Positions 8,569 through 19,289 are shown, counted from the stretch's first letter. The stretch: 64,000 nucleotides of DNA from Yersinia massiliensis CCUG 53443 (GCF_000312485.1 NZ_HE997649.1:127688-191687), one strand, 5' to 3'. Translations and numbers: made by a program. Notes: generated by a model not told the origin, from the letters alone.

Positions 8569-11010
8569 TCAGTCAGTGTTGCGTATCAATGTCGTTGTTT
8601 GCGCTTCGGCAAGTTTTTTGGCAGGCATCACAGGCTGAGACCACCAACGTTTTATTGCCCCTTTGCGATATTTCCACGCTTCCATCCAACCCACATCATG
8701 GCTATCTAAATGGAAATCTCGTTGATAAACCAAATTATCCATAGCAGCAGTCAATTGTTTGCTCATATCGCTCTTTTCTAACTTAGGTTTGCATTTAGTG
8801 ATGAGGTAGTAGATTCCGAGGCTGCATATGACAATCGCAAGAACGGGAGCGAGTGGCGCTAAGACGGTACTGACTCCCCCCGCAATTAACACACCAATTG
8901 ACAGCGCGGCAACTATGGGGACAACAACTTTAACTTTTGTTCTAAACCTATTGAAATTAAGTGATTTAGCTTGCTGTTTGAGATCAACACATTCCGATGC
9001 AATTGAATAGCAAAGGGCGAAGGTTAAGTTCTTTGCCAAATCCGCAGGGATAAGGGCGTTGCTAATTAGGTAGTTTAGTGTTTTAGCCTGATGCTCTATC
9101 CTATTAAGCCCCTCGTTAACAATTTGGTACTTAAAGCCGTTCAGAACACTTTTCTCATAATTCTGATTATTTAGATTTCTATTTAAAATCTCGCGCAGGT
9201 TTTTTATTGTGTCTATTGGCTTATCATTTTTCCCACCAAAATAAGTTTCTTTTGTCACACTCCCTATGATGTTGCCCCACTTAACTTGTATCCAACGCTT
9301 AGTTGAAATAAAGCGACCTTGAGGCTCTGTATAGCTTGAGGCATGCATATCAAAAGCTAACAATTGCTCGAAATGATAGTCCTGTAATTGCGTGAGTGAG
9401 GCCCCAGACTTTGGTTTTGTTGGGAAATGTTCTAAGGTTGAATTAATATGTTTTAAATGTGGACTCATGAAGTCCATCAATTCACTTAATTTAGTTATTT
9501 TTTCATTTATTGTCTTAACTGAATCTTGGTTAACGACAACCGCTGCATTTTTACCCCCTAAGAGAGTTTGCAGTTGCATATAAGCCCCGAGTTTAGATAC
9601 TGTTAAAAACTCAGCAACTTTATGATATAGAGTACCATCGGCTTGATGCTCCTCTAGCAGGGCAGTAAGAGTCGTCGCTATTTTTTCATTGTCATCAGGA
9701 AAACTCCTGACAATGATATGGCCATTACTCTCCAACTCAATTGATGTATTATCTCTGATAGTTTTATTTTTTAAGTCTCGAGCTATTTTATTATAATGCC
9801 CGGTCTGTGACGTGCTTACTCCTTCGGTTTTATTTACATATCCATTTAACATTCTCTGAAACAACAGACCATTATTACAAATAAATTCTTTTTGCTTCGT
9901 ATAGAAGTCACCTGGAACACCTTCCATTTTACCTAATAACTTTTCGACACATTCATTTTTAGAAAACTCAACCAAGAGATTATAGCGAGAGCTAGAATGA
10001 GTTTCACTAGTATCATTTTTTATCTTATTAATATCATGACATAACTCATCCAAACTGCCAATATTCTCTTTTAAGCCAATACCCTTCTTGCCATTAAATT
10101 TCTTTACGACCATCTCATTATATATAGCAATCATTTTTTCCACATCGGATGTCTGATTGGAAAATGGATTAGTTGATATTGCTGTGATAGCTGTCGACAA
10201 GTTGGTTTTAACAAGCTTAACAGGCTCTGGGGATGAGCATTTTGGCGAGATTGACTCATCGTTCAATAAGCGAACTCTTATTTCAGAAGAAAGATAGCTA
10301 ATGTTATTTTCCGCTGTATGACACACCTGCTCATTTTTATCATCAATTTCCACTCTAACTAATTGATAAAAACAATCACTATTATCACGACTATGGATAA
10401 TATTTGAGAAGTCATTATTGGCTAATAATTTATCAAAAGCCTTTTTAAGACCACTTCGTTTTGTTGAATTTATATAGCTATATATACGATTAATTTCATC
10501 ACAAAATTCTGATACAGTAGTGATATCATCCTTTAGCTTGATATCTTTACCCCCTTTATACTCACGTGACATAACATCATTATATAAACCTATCAGCTGT
10601 GATACTTCGTCTGATTGCGTGTGAAATGGGTTATCTGAAGACAATTTAACTTCTTGTGTGTCTAAATAAAAATGGTCATTACGCACTTCAAGTCTATAAT
10701 TCTCGTCTTTCAAAAAATCTTGTTCATTTTTAATTAATTCTATTAACACCTTACATTTATTTCGATTATTATTATTTCTAAAATAGTTATTTAGCCCTTC
10801 TATAATCTCAGGTACTGAGTGAGCGTCTTCCATCAAATTCATTAAGTTGGTGTAGTTGCTATCAGTTTTCTTATAACTTACCTCATGTAATAAATTAATT
10901 ATTCTATCTTTTACTATTTTGTGCGATTCATTGTTTTCATTTTCATCTGAGGTGATATTAAGTCTACTTACTTGACTACAACTGATAGGGTGAATGATTA
11001 CTTGTCTCAC
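8569..11010 (-). CDS. Orphan 813-residue protein with repeated module and C-terminal membrane hairpin
   Basis: No family was recognised. The start is a GTG at 11008-11010 with TAAGGAG seven bases upstream. The gene is visibly more AT-rich than its neighbours and occupies the place of E. coli yajD-tsx-yajI between nrdR and secF. A module of about 75 residues occurs at 127-198 and 281-360: each begins NPF, has a helix with Y-N, then G-K-I-LK, then C-x-x-IN-x-I. A weaker third copy is likely at about 33-101. No signal peptide is seen. The only clear hydrophobic stretch, about 693-738, fits two membrane passes separated by a short turn. A basic, Trp-rich tail follows (WMEAWKYRKGAIKRWW). Asn and Lys are abundant. 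It could be a membrane-anchored surface, stress or effector-like protein. Function unknown. Confidence 0.85.
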   Translation of the reverse strand: MRQVIIHPISCSQVSRLNITSDENENNESHKIVKDRIINLLHEVSYKKTDSNYTNLMNLMEDAHSVPEIIEGLNNYFRNNNNRNKCKVLIELIKNEQDFLKDENYRLEVRNDHFYLDTQEVKLSSDNPFHTQSDEVSQLIGLYNDVMSREYKGGKDIKLKDDITTVSEFCDEINRIYSYINSTKRSGLKKAFDKLLANNDFSNIIHSRDNSDCFYQLVRVEIDDKNEQVCHTAENNISYLSSEIRVRLLNDESISPKCSSPEPVKLVKTNLSTAITAISTNPFSNQTSDVEKMIAIYNEMVVKKFNGKKGIGLKENIGSLDELCHDINKIKNDTSETHSSSRYNLLVEFSKNECVEKLLGKMEGVPGDFYTKQKEFICNNGLLFQRMLNGYVNKTEGVSTSQTGHYNKIARDLKNKTIRDNTSIELESNGHIIVRSFPDDNEKIATTLTALLEEHQADGTLYHKVAEFLTVSKLGAYMQLQTLLGGKNAAVVVNQDSVKTINEKITKLSELMDFMSPHLKHINSTLEHFPTKPKSGASLTQLQDYHFEQLLAFDMHASSYTEPQGRFISTKRWIQVKWGNIIGSVTKETYFGGKNDKPIDTIKNLREILNRNLNNQNYEKSVLNGFKYQIVNEGLNRIEHQAKTLNYLISNALIPADLAKNLTFALCYSIASECVDLKQQAKSLNFNRFRTKVKVVVPIVAALSIGVLIAGGVSTVLAPLAPVLAIVICSLGIYYLITKCKPKLEKSDMSKQLTAAMDNLVYQRDFHLDSHDVGWMEAWKYRKGAIKRWWSQPVMPAKKLAEAQTTTLIRNTD

Positions 11011-11015
11011 GAAAG

Positions 11016-11022
11016 TCTCCTT
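11016..11022 (-). promoter_or_regulatory. Shine-Dalgarno sequence deciding the GTG start of the orphan
   Basis: On the minus strand TAAGGAG precedes the GTG start by about five to seven bases. No ATG with a comparable site lies nearby, which supports the long reading of the gene. Confidence 0.7.
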
Positions 11023-11226
11023 ACTGGCAAAGTACCTATTGAATACTCGTATCTAAAGAAACAATAGTGAACACACCCTATCTAATCTATCAAATAAAAC
11101 CAACAACCTATAAAAAAGCTAACTTAACATTTTTCACTTAATAGATTAAATCTAGCAAATATTATTATAATTCAATTTGCATATTAAAATGGCTTAAATA
11201 TTCTTCGACTCGCCATTTTCAAAATA
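11023..11226. other. AT-rich leader of the orphan gene
   Basis: About 200 very AT-rich bases with no reading frame of note. They must hold the promoter of the orphan gene unless it is read from secF, but no single -35/-10 pair stands out. Confidence 0.4.
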
Positions 11227-11282
11227 AGCCCCGACACCCGCTGTATCCTTAATCATTCTAAGGTACAACGAGTATCAGGGCT
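11227..11282 (-). terminator. Long hairpin after secF, well paired only as minus-strand RNA
   Basis: As minus-strand RNA, the arm starting AGCCCTGATACTCG pairs through about 24 positions with the arm ending GTGTCGGGGCT. The loop is 7 bases (GAATGAT), with one bulged base and five or so G-U pairs, followed by TTATTTTG. On the plus strand those G-U pairs become A-C mismatches, so the structure belongs to minus-strand transcripts. It sits 28 bp after the secF stop and is the probable end of the queA-tgt-yajC-secDF transcript. Confidence 0.7.
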
Positions 11283-11310
11283 GATTTTCCAAACTAAGGC
11301 TTACACGCTA

Positions 11311-12279
11311 TTACGGCAGGATTGAAGGCTGATCTGCACCTTCTTTCTCAACTTTCTGCTGCAACATATGCTCGCGTTTCATACCCAACTTCAGCGCCAG
11401 CGCGGACGCAACGTAAATGGATGAAACTGTGCCGATAGAAACACCGATTAACATCGTCAATGAGAAGCCTTGCAGCATCGCACCACCGAAGATAAACAGC
11501 ATCAAAACCACCATCAGCGTAGTCGCTGATGTCATGATAGTACGGCTCAAGGTCTGAGTCAGAGACACGTTCATGATTTCATAAGGCGTACCACGACGGA
11601 TCTTGCGGAAGTTCTCACGAATACGGTCGGATACCACGATACTGTCGTTAAGTGAGTAACCGATAACCGACATCAAAGAAGCGATGATGGTTAGGTCAAT
11701 CTCAATATGGAACAACGACAAGATCCCCATGGTAATGACCACGTCATGGGCCAGAGCGATAACCGCCCCCAGCGCCAAACGCCATTCAAAACGGAAACCG
11801 ACATAAACCAGAATACACAGCAACGCAACCAGCAACGCCATGCCACCTGCTTGGGCTAAATCATTGCCCACACTTGGCCCAACGAACTCAATACGTTTTA
11901 CCGATGCATTCTTATCCACTGACTCATTGATAACTGATATGACTTTGTTACCCAATTCCTGCCCAGCAGTGCCGGTTGCTGGTGGCATACGGACCATTAC
12001 GTCACGAGTGCTACCAAAATTTTGCAGTATGGGCGATTCAAAGCCCGCTTTTTCTAGCGTGTCACGCAGTTGATCCAGATCAGCCGGTTTTTCCAAGGTA
12101 ATTTCAATCACCGTACCACCGGTGAAATCAAGACCCCAGTTAAACCCTTTGGTGGACATCACTACAATCGATGCCACCAGCAGCAGCAACGAGACGCTAA
12201 AAGCGACGTTATCCCAGCGCATAAAGTCATAGACTCTACGGCCATAGTTCAGTTGTTCAACAGTATAATCCTGTGCCAC
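11311..12279 (-). CDS. secF: Protein translocase subunit SecF
   Basis: SecF forms, with SecD and YajC, the membrane complex that uses the proton gradient to promote export through SecYEG. The chosen start is the GTG at 12277-12279 (protein [19 protein letters not shown], 322 residues). An AGGAG site lies just upstream, and the alignment with E. coli begins there; a longer in-frame reading would run back into secD. Six membrane segments are apparent, with the conserved [12 protein letters not shown] block after the first. The ending [13 protein letters not shown] matches E. coli. It lies 10 bp after secD. Confidence 0.97.
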   Translation of the reverse strand: MAQDYTVEQLNYGRRVYDFMRWDNVAFSVSLLLLVASIVVMSTKGFNWGLDFTGGTVIEITLEKPADLDQLRDTLEKAGFESPILQNFGSTRDVMVRMPPATGTAGQELGNKVISVINESVDKNASVKRIEFVGPSVGNDLAQAGGMALLVALLCILVYVGFRFEWRLALGAVIALAHDVVITMGILSLFHIEIDLTIIASLMSVIGYSLNDSIVVSDRIRENFRKIRRGTPYEIMNVSLTQTLSRTIMTSATTLMVVLMLFIFGGAMLQGFSLTMLIGVSIGTVSSIYVASALALKLGMKREHMLQQKVEKEGADQPSILP

Positions 12280-12289
12280 AACGTACTCC

Positions 12290-14137
12290 TCAAATAGACA
12301 GCTTGTTAATGCGCTTGCCGCCGTAAAGCAGGTTGACGATGGCACGAGTACCGACTATTGCGGTGAACATTGACGTTACAACACCGATGGCAGTTGTAAT
12401 GGCAAAGCCTTTAATCGAACCAGTACCCACAGCATACAGAATAATCGCTGTGATAAGCGTTGTTAGGTTCGCATCGACGATACTTGAGAAGGCACCTTTG
12501 TACCCTTCATGAATCGCCTGCTGGATCGTCCGCCCGTTTCTATACTCTTCTTTTATTCGCTCGTTAATCAGTACGTTAGCATCAACTGCCACCGCCAGCG
12601 TCAATACGATCCCGGCAATACCCGGCATGGTCAATGTCGCCCCTGGTAACAAGGACATGACGCCTACGATCAACACGAGGTTAGCCAACAGTGCAGTACT
12701 GGCAATCACACCAAACTTACGGTAGTAAATCACCATAAATAAGATTGAAACCGCCAAGCCCCACAAGCAAGCTTCCAGACCTTGGGCAATATTTTGCGAA
12801 CCCAACGTTGGCCCGATAGTCCGCTCTTCTACAATCTGGATTGGGGCAATCAAGGCACCCGCACGCAGCAGTAGAGAAAGCTGACGAGCTTCAGCCGGAT
12901 TATCAATGCCGGTAATACGGAAGCTATTACCGAGGCGCGACTGAATAGTTGCCACGTTGATAACTTCTTCCTGTTTCACCAGAATCGCACGGCCATTAGC
13001 ATCTTTTTTACCGCTGTCTTTATATTCTACGAACAAAGTCGCCATCGGTTTACCGATATTGTCTTTGGTAAAATTAGACATCAAAGAGCCGCCAGCACTA
13101 TCGAGTGAAATATTAACCTGAGCTTGGTTATATTCATCAGTACTAGACGTTGAATCGGTAATATGGTCACCGGTCAGGATAACGCGCTTGTACAAGACAA
13201 CAGGGCGACCTTCACGGGTATTTTTGACTTCCGAGTCACCCGGCACACGACCTGTGGCGGCAACAGAAGCATCAACATTACTGTTGACCAGACGGAATTC
13301 CAATGTTGCCGTCGCACCAAGAATCTCTTTGGCACGCGCAGTATCTTGGATGCCCGGTAATTCAACCACAATACGGTCTGCACCTTGGCGCTGAACCAAC
13401 GGTTCGGCTACACCTAGTTGGTTAACCCGGTTACGCAAGATCGTAATGTTTTGCTGAACAGCATATTCACGAGCTTCCCGCAGACGGTCATCACTCATAA
13501 CAGCTTTTAAGGTATTGCTGCCATTGGAGCCGATCACCAAATCTCTGTGGCGAGAAGACAGGTAGCTGATAGCGTCATCACGCGTTTTATTGTCGCGAAA
13601 ACGCACTTCAACACCATAGTTATCGAGCTTACGCACCGTCGCATACGGGATATTTTTCTCACGCAAGTCAGTGCGCAAGGTATCCATTGTTTGCTCTTGT
13701 AGTTTGCCCAGCGCCGTATCCATGTCCACTTCCATGAGGAAGTGCACACCACCGCGCAGGTCAAGGCCCAGCTTCATCGGTTCTGCGCCCAACTTGGCAA
13801 GCCAAGAAGGTGTAGCCGGTGCTAGGTTTAACGCGATAACGTATTTATCACCCATCGCAGCCACTAGTGCCTCACGGGCGCGTAGCTGGACGTCAGTATC
13901 TTTAAAGCGAGCCAGAATCGCACCATTCTCTAGCGCAATAGATTTGCTCGCTATATTATCTTTTTCTAAAACATCACGGACTTGGACCAGCGTTGTTTCA
14001 CTGGCGGCGATTCCTCGCGCACCAGTGATTTGAACAGCCGGATCCTCACCATAAAGGTTGGGAAGTGCATAAAGCAGACCGATGAAGATCACGACGATCA
14101 GCATCAGATACTTCCACAAAGGATAACGGTTTAACAC
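12290..14137 (-). CDS. secD: Protein translocase subunit SecD
   Basis: SecD is the large partner of SecF. Its periplasmic P1 domain binds emerging substrate. It has 615 residues, the same as E. coli. After an N-terminal membrane segment come the conserved [18 protein letters not shown] block, the large periplasmic part, and a C-terminal RND-like membrane domain ([20 protein letters not shown]) with the acidic residue used in proton coupling. It lies 27 bp after yajC, and its TGA is followed directly by the ribosome site of secF. Confidence 0.98.
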   Translation of the reverse strand: MLNRYPLWKYLMLIVVIFIGLLYALPNLYGEDPAVQITGARGIAASETTLVQVRDVLEKDNIASKSIALENGAILARFKDTDVQLRAREALVAAMGDKYVIALNLAPATPSWLAKLGAEPMKLGLDLRGGVHFLMEVDMDTALGKLQEQTMDTLRTDLREKNIPYATVRKLDNYGVEVRFRDNKTRDDAISYLSSRHRDLVIGSNGSNTLKAVMSDDRLREAREYAVQQNITILRNRVNQLGVAEPLVQRQGADRIVVELPGIQDTARAKEILGATATLEFRLVNSNVDASVAATGRVPGDSEVKNTREGRPVVLYKRVILTGDHITDSTSSTDEYNQAQVNISLDSAGGSLMSNFTKDNIGKPMATLFVEYKDSGKKDANGRAILVKQEEVINVATIQSRLGNSFRITGIDNPAEARQLSLLLRAGALIAPIQIVEERTIGPTLGSQNIAQGLEACLWGLAVSILFMVIYYRKFGVIASTALLANLVLIVGVMSLLPGATLTMPGIAGIVLTLAVAVDANVLINERIKEEYRNGRTIQQAIHEGYKGAFSSIVDANLTTLITAIILYAVGTGSIKGFAITTAIGVVTSMFTAIVGTRAIVNLLYGGKRINKLSI

Positions 14138-14164
14138 GGCAATTCCCTTCGGGAAAATCGAAAA

Positions 14165-14497
14165 TTACAGAGCCTTCATTGTACCTTTCGGTAAAACGGC
14201 AGCAACGAAGTCACGTTTGATCATCACTTCAGTGGTGTCGTTCAGTGCAATAACGATATAACCCGTTTCTGCAACTTTAGTAACACGACCAAGTAAGCCA
14301 CCAGTGGTCAATACTTCATCACCTTTACCGATAGAGTCCATCAGTTTTTTGTGTTCTTTAGCACGTTTTTGCTGTGGACGCAGGATCATGAAATAGAAAA
14401 TAAGACCAAATACCACCAGCATAATCACTAGGGAGTACGGGCTGCTCTGAGCTGGAGCCCCAGCGGATGCGACAGCATCAGAAATGAAAAGACTCAT
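14165..14497 (-). CDS. yajC: Preprotein translocase accessory subunit YajC
   Basis: YajC is a small inner-membrane protein bound to SecDF. Its 110 residues contain one membrane segment at about 20-40 (YSLVIMLVVFGLIFYFMILRP), the family signature QQKRAKEHKKLMDSIGKGDE, and a small beta-rich cytosolic domain (VLTTGGLLGRVTKV). It lies between tgt and secD on the same strand. Confidence 0.97.
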   Translation of the reverse strand: MSLFISDAVASAGAPAQSSPYSLVIMLVVFGLIFYFMILRPQQKRAKEHKKLMDSIGKGDEVLTTGGLLGRVTKVAETGYIVIALNDTTEVMIKRDFVAAVLPKGTMKAL

Positions 14498-14607
14498 TAA
14501 AATTCCCTCATTGTTATCAATATCAGTAGTGTAAAATCGGTGCGATATAACAGCCGCGGTGAATCGTAACCGTTAGATCGACAAATACAAAAGCAATAAT
14601 TTTAAAA

Positions 14608-16874
<2,267 letters not shown>

Positions 16875-17128
16875 AGCTTTCCACTTCGTATTAGTACTGA
16901 CCTGAACCAACAAAAATGATGGGCAGGTACACAAAAACAGGCCGCTAGTCTAGAGCCCTCAGGGGCTGGCTGCAAGAAATAAGGAAAATTGGTCGTCATT
17001 TGCGCTACGCAAGTCAGGGCATTGTAGACTGACAGAGAAGAGCATATCGCGATGAGTAAATTCACTTCAGTGATTTGGGTGAAGATGTGCTGCTGCAACT
17101 TCAAGCCAGAAAAGTATATACTTGATGC

Positions 17129-17710
17129 ATGAACTTCCTCGCTCACCTTCATCTCGCTACACTGGCTGACAGCTCTTTATTGGGTAATCTGTTGGCAGAT
17201 TTTGTCCGCGGTAATCCGCACGGTGAATATACGCCTGAAATTGTGGCGGGTATAATGATGCATCGCCGTGTTGATGTCATGACGGATACCTTACCGTTGG
17301 TCAAAGAAGCACGGACCTATTTCAGCGCCGATTACCGACGTGTTGCCCCTATTACTCTGGATGTGCTGTGGGACCATTTTCTTGCCCGAAATTGGGATAA
17401 ACTGGAACCCAACTGCCAGTTGCCTGATTTTATCCAACATGCGCAAAGCCAGATTTTACCGCATTTGCCACTGACACCGACACGCTTCCAAACCCTCAAT
17501 ACCTATTTGTGGCCGGAGCGTTGGCTGGAGCGCTATGCTGAACTACCCTTTATAGCTGATGTGTTACAAGGTATGGCTAACCGGCGGCCAAAATTGGCCG
17601 CTCTCGCGGGTTCTTTTTATGACATAGAGCAACACTATGAGCCGTTAGAACAACTGTTTTGGGATTTTTATCCGGCGATGATGTTGCAAGCGAAACGTCA
17701 GCAGATTTAG
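17129..17710 (+). CDS. acpH: Acyl carrier protein phosphodiesterase
   Basis: AcpH removes the 4'-phosphopantetheine arm from holo-ACP. It has 193 residues, identical in length to E. coli. It begins [20 protein letters not shown] and shows the HD-like metal residues ([26 protein letters not shown] and [13 protein letters not shown]). It is divergent from queA with a 254-bp gap. The next gene in E. coli would be malZ; here about 4.3 kb of other genes intervene. Confidence 0.96.
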   Translation: MNFLAHLHLATLADSSLLGNLLADFVRGNPHGEYTPEIVAGIMMHRRVDVMTDTLPLVKEARTYFSADYRRVAPITLDVLWDHFLARNWDKLEPNCQLPDFIQHAQSQILPHLPLTPTRFQTLNTYLWPERWLERYAELPFIADVLQGMANRRPKLAALAGSFYDIEQHYEPLEQLFWDFYPAMMLQAKRQQI

Positions 17711-17812
17711 TTAAAGACACCTATCTTGATAAGGTTATTGGCGTGATGTCACTTGCGCTTTCAATCAAAATGGGTATCTTAGCAAGACTACGAAACTAAA
17801 ATCGTTGTAACA

Positions 17813-17849
17813 ATAGGTAAAAGCTATCACAGCGATTGGTATTTATCCC
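17813..17849 (+). promoter_or_regulatory. OxyR-type operator upstream of the peroxiredoxin gene
   Basis: The 15 bases at 17813-17827 fit the OxyR half-site ATAG-N-T-N3-A-N-CTAT at every fixed position. Seven bases later a degenerate second half-site (17835-17849) follows in the same register, as expected for a tetramer site. A possible -35 (TTTATT, 17850-17855) abuts it, and a possible -10 (TATGCT, 17873-17878) lies 17 bases further, the geometry of an OxyR-activated promoter. Confidence 0.7.
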
Positions 17850-17933
17850 TTTATTCATTGAGCTTAAATACCTATGCTGTGCCGATACTTTTAAGACAAC
17901 TGGTTAATCCATCCCTATTAACAGGAGTAATTT

Positions 17934-18536
17934 ATGGTTCTGGTCACTCGTCAAGCCCCTGATTTTACAGCAGCTGCTGTTCTTGGTAGCGGCGAAATCG
18001 TTGAAAACTTCAACCTGAAAAAACACCTGAACGGCCGCCCTGCCGTCCTGTTCTTCTGGCCAATGGACTTCACTTTTGTTTGTCCTTCAGAGTTGATCGC
18101 TTTCGACCACCGTTACGAAGAATTCCAGAAACGCGGCGTTGAAATTGTTGGTGTTTCATTCGACTCCGAGTTTGTTCATAACGCATGGCGTAAAACCCCA
18201 GTAGATAACGGCGGTATTGGTGAAGTTAAGTACCCAATGGTTGCTGATATCAAACGTGAAATTCAAAAAGCCTATGGCATTGAGCACCCAGATGCTGGTG
18301 TTGCACTGCGTGGTTCTTTCCTGATCGACAAAAACGGTGTTGTTCGTCACCAAGTGGTTAACGACCTGCCATTAGGCCGTAACATCGACGAAATGCTGCG
18401 TATGGTTGATGCACTGCAATTCCACGAAGAGCACGGCGACGTTTGCCCTGCACAGTGGGAAAAAGGCAAAGCAGGTATGGGCGCATCACCAGATGGCGTC
18501 GCTAAATATCTGTCAGAAAACGCCTCTAAGCTGTAA
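17934..18536 (+). CDS. tsaA: Typical 2-Cys peroxiredoxin (AhpC/TsaA family)
   Basis: A cytosolic thiol peroxidase of the AhpC/Prx1 class that reduces hydrogen peroxide and organic peroxides. It has 200 residues. The peroxidatic cysteine is Cys50 in DFTFVCPSE, and the resolving cysteine is Cys171 in GDVCPAQW. The C-terminal helix has YL rather than the YF motif of easily overoxidised enzymes. It is not the E. coli AhpC type: the start MVLVTRQAPDFTAAAVLGSG is of the Prx1-like group. No ahpF reductase is adjacent. An OxyR site precedes it and a strong terminator follows, so it is monocistronic. The symbol tsaA follows common usage in Yersinia and is less certain than the function. Confidence 0.93.
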   Translation: MVLVTRQAPDFTAAAVLGSGEIVENFNLKKHLNGRPAVLFFWPMDFTFVCPSELIAFDHRYEEFQKRGVEIVGVSFDSEFVHNAWRKTPVDNGGIGEVKYPMVADIKREIQKAYGIEHPDAGVALRGSFLIDKNGVVRHQVVNDLPLGRNIDEMLRMVDALQFHEEHGDVCPAQWEKGKAGMGASPDGVAKYLSENASKL

Positions 18537-18558
18537 TACAGCTTAAGCGGCCCTGATT

Positions 18559-18590
18559 AGCCAGTCAGTTCATGCTGACTGGCTTTTTTT
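18559..18590 (+). terminator. Strong intrinsic terminator of the peroxiredoxin gene
   Basis: A 10-bp perfect stem (AGCCAGTCAG and CTGACTGGCT) with a 6-base loop is followed by seven T's, 22 bases after the stop codon. Confidence 0.92.
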
Positions 18591-18620
18591 ATGCTCGAAT
18601 TTATCATGTTAAAGCTTAAT

Positions 18621-18637
18621 GGGTGCTTGAAAGCTGT
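18621..18637 (-). other. fbi-like element at the 3' end of the hok-type mRNA
   Basis: In minus-strand RNA this reads ACAGCUUUCAAGCACCC. It is complementary to the 5' element at 18975-18990 over 16 pairs with one bulged base. In hok/sok systems such a 3' fold-back element (fbi) pairs with the 5' tac element and keeps the full-length mRNA silent until its 3' end is trimmed. Confidence 0.75.
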
Positions 18638-18651
18638 GACCTAACAACGAT

Positions 18652-18673
18652 AGGCGGAGATAAATCCCCGCCT
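18652..18673 (-). other. Hairpin after the hok-type toxin stop
   Basis: In minus-strand RNA a 9-bp stem (AGGCGGGGA with UCUCCGCCU, one G-U pair) and a 4-base loop lie just after the toxin stop codon, where hok mRNAs carry a stable 3' stem. Confidence 0.65.
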
Positions 18674-18680
18674 GGTCGCC

Positions 18681-18833
18681 TTACCGTTCAGATTCGTAAG
18701 CTAAAATGGCCGCAACCTCCTTGTTCCCATTTTTTACACGTACCTCACACAGTGATTTATGCGTAATTAATGTGAATGCCAGTACTGTTATACAAACAAT
18801 TAACAGGCATAGAACAAGCGTATTTTGTGGCAT
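18681..18833 (-). CDS. hok: Hok/Gef-family type I toxin
   Basis: A 50-residue inner-membrane toxin. The match to plasmid R1 Hok is direct: LVLCLLIVCITVLAFTLITH forms the membrane helix, followed by KSLCEVRVKNGNKEVAA and AILAYESER, where Hok has KSLCEIRYRDG and MAYESGK. The paired Cys are conserved. The ATG at 18831-18833 has a GGAGG site eight bases upstream. Over-production of Hok proteins depolarises the membrane. The surrounding RNA elements (leader ORF, antisense RNA, tac/fbi pairing) are all present, so this looks like an intact chromosomal hok/sok-type locus rather than a relic. Which of the hokA-E-like loci it matches is not known. Confidence 0.92.
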   Translation of the reverse strand: MPQNTLVLCLLIVCITVLAFTLITHKSLCEVRVKNGNKEVAAILAYESER

Positions 18834-18893
18834 ATTTGGCCTCCATGTCTTGCCTTTCAGCGGGTAAGAGGCTACCGTAATGTTGTTGGGCAT
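18681..18893 (-). CDS. mok: mok-like leader reading frame, in frame with the toxin
   Basis: An ATG at 18891-18893 with GAGG upstream opens a frame of 70 residues whose first 20 (MPNNITVASYPLKGKTWRPN) precede and run into the Hok protein in the same frame, as in E. coli mokC/hokC. In such systems translation of mok is needed for translation of hok, and the antisense RNA acts on the mok ribosome site. Here the predicted antisense RNA covers exactly that site. In the alternative frame the leader has no good start codon. Confidence 0.65.
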   Translation of the reverse strand: MPNNITVASYPLKGKTWRPNMPQNTLVLCLLIVCITVLAFTLITHKSLCEVRVKNGNKEVAAILAYESER

Positions 18894-18937
18894 TACAGAG
18901 AGCCTCGTATTCATTAACATTGATACGGGGCTTTTCT
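18885..18937 (+). ncRNA. sok: Sok-like antisense RNA
   Basis: The predicted 5' end lies opposite the first mok codons, the same place as in E. coli SokC. A promoter is plausible (TTGCCT at 18850-18855, TACCGT at 18873-18878, 17 bases apart). The 3' end is a terminator: an 8-bp stem (CCTCGTAT with ATACGGGG, one G-T) followed by CTTTTCT. The stretch CGGGGCTTTTCT, and the downstream TCAAGCACCCGCCGC, resemble the E. coli sokC region as I remember it. Length is about 53 nt. It would be complementary to the mok ribosome site. Confidence 0.72.
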
Positions 18938-18974
18938 CTGCCTACTCTCAGCCGAACACAAGCGCTAAAAGCAG

Positions 18975-18990
18975 ACAGCTTCAAGCACCC
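18975..18990 (-). other. tac-like element at the 5' end of the hok-type mRNA
   Basis: In minus-strand RNA this reads GGGUGCUUGAAGCUGU, close to the predicted 5' end. It can pair with the 3' fbi-like element at 18621-18637, the arrangement that controls activation of hok mRNAs. Confidence 0.75.
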
Positions 18991-19001
18991 GCCGCAGAGT
19001 C

Positions 19002-19010
19002 TATATAATA
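19002..19010 (-). promoter_or_regulatory. Probable -10 region of the hok-type mRNA promoter
   Basis: On the minus strand TATTATATAG lies about 10 bases before the GCGGCGGGTGC expected at the transcript start. No clear -35 was picked out. Confidence 0.45.
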
Positions 19011-19289
19011 ATCATTCTTATTCCCAGCGTCTCGACCATAGTCCTATCTCTTTATTTTCAATCAGTTGTTTTCATTTGAATTAATCTAACCCAACAAAAA
19101 AACGACCTATCAGCTTAACCCTAGTCCACTCATTCTCCACCCTGCTGCCATTAATTAGCCGCAATAACTATTAATTCTGCTATTAATTATTGCTGGTGTG
19201 TTTTTTACGCATCTCATTAGCAGCGATTTTAGGCGGCTAAACAAAAATGACCGGGTAACCCCTGGCGGGCAGGAAAAACAGGAGACAGA

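Noticed and set aside
11023-11226. Small gene upstream of the orphan
   Set aside because: All frames are interrupted within a few dozen codons and no ribosome site is present.
18757-18984. Alternative mok frame of 75 codons from a TTG at 18984
   Set aside because: It shares some wording with the R1 mok frame (SLLP), but its only start is a TTG within the tac element with no ribosome site. The ATG at 18893 in the hok frame has one.
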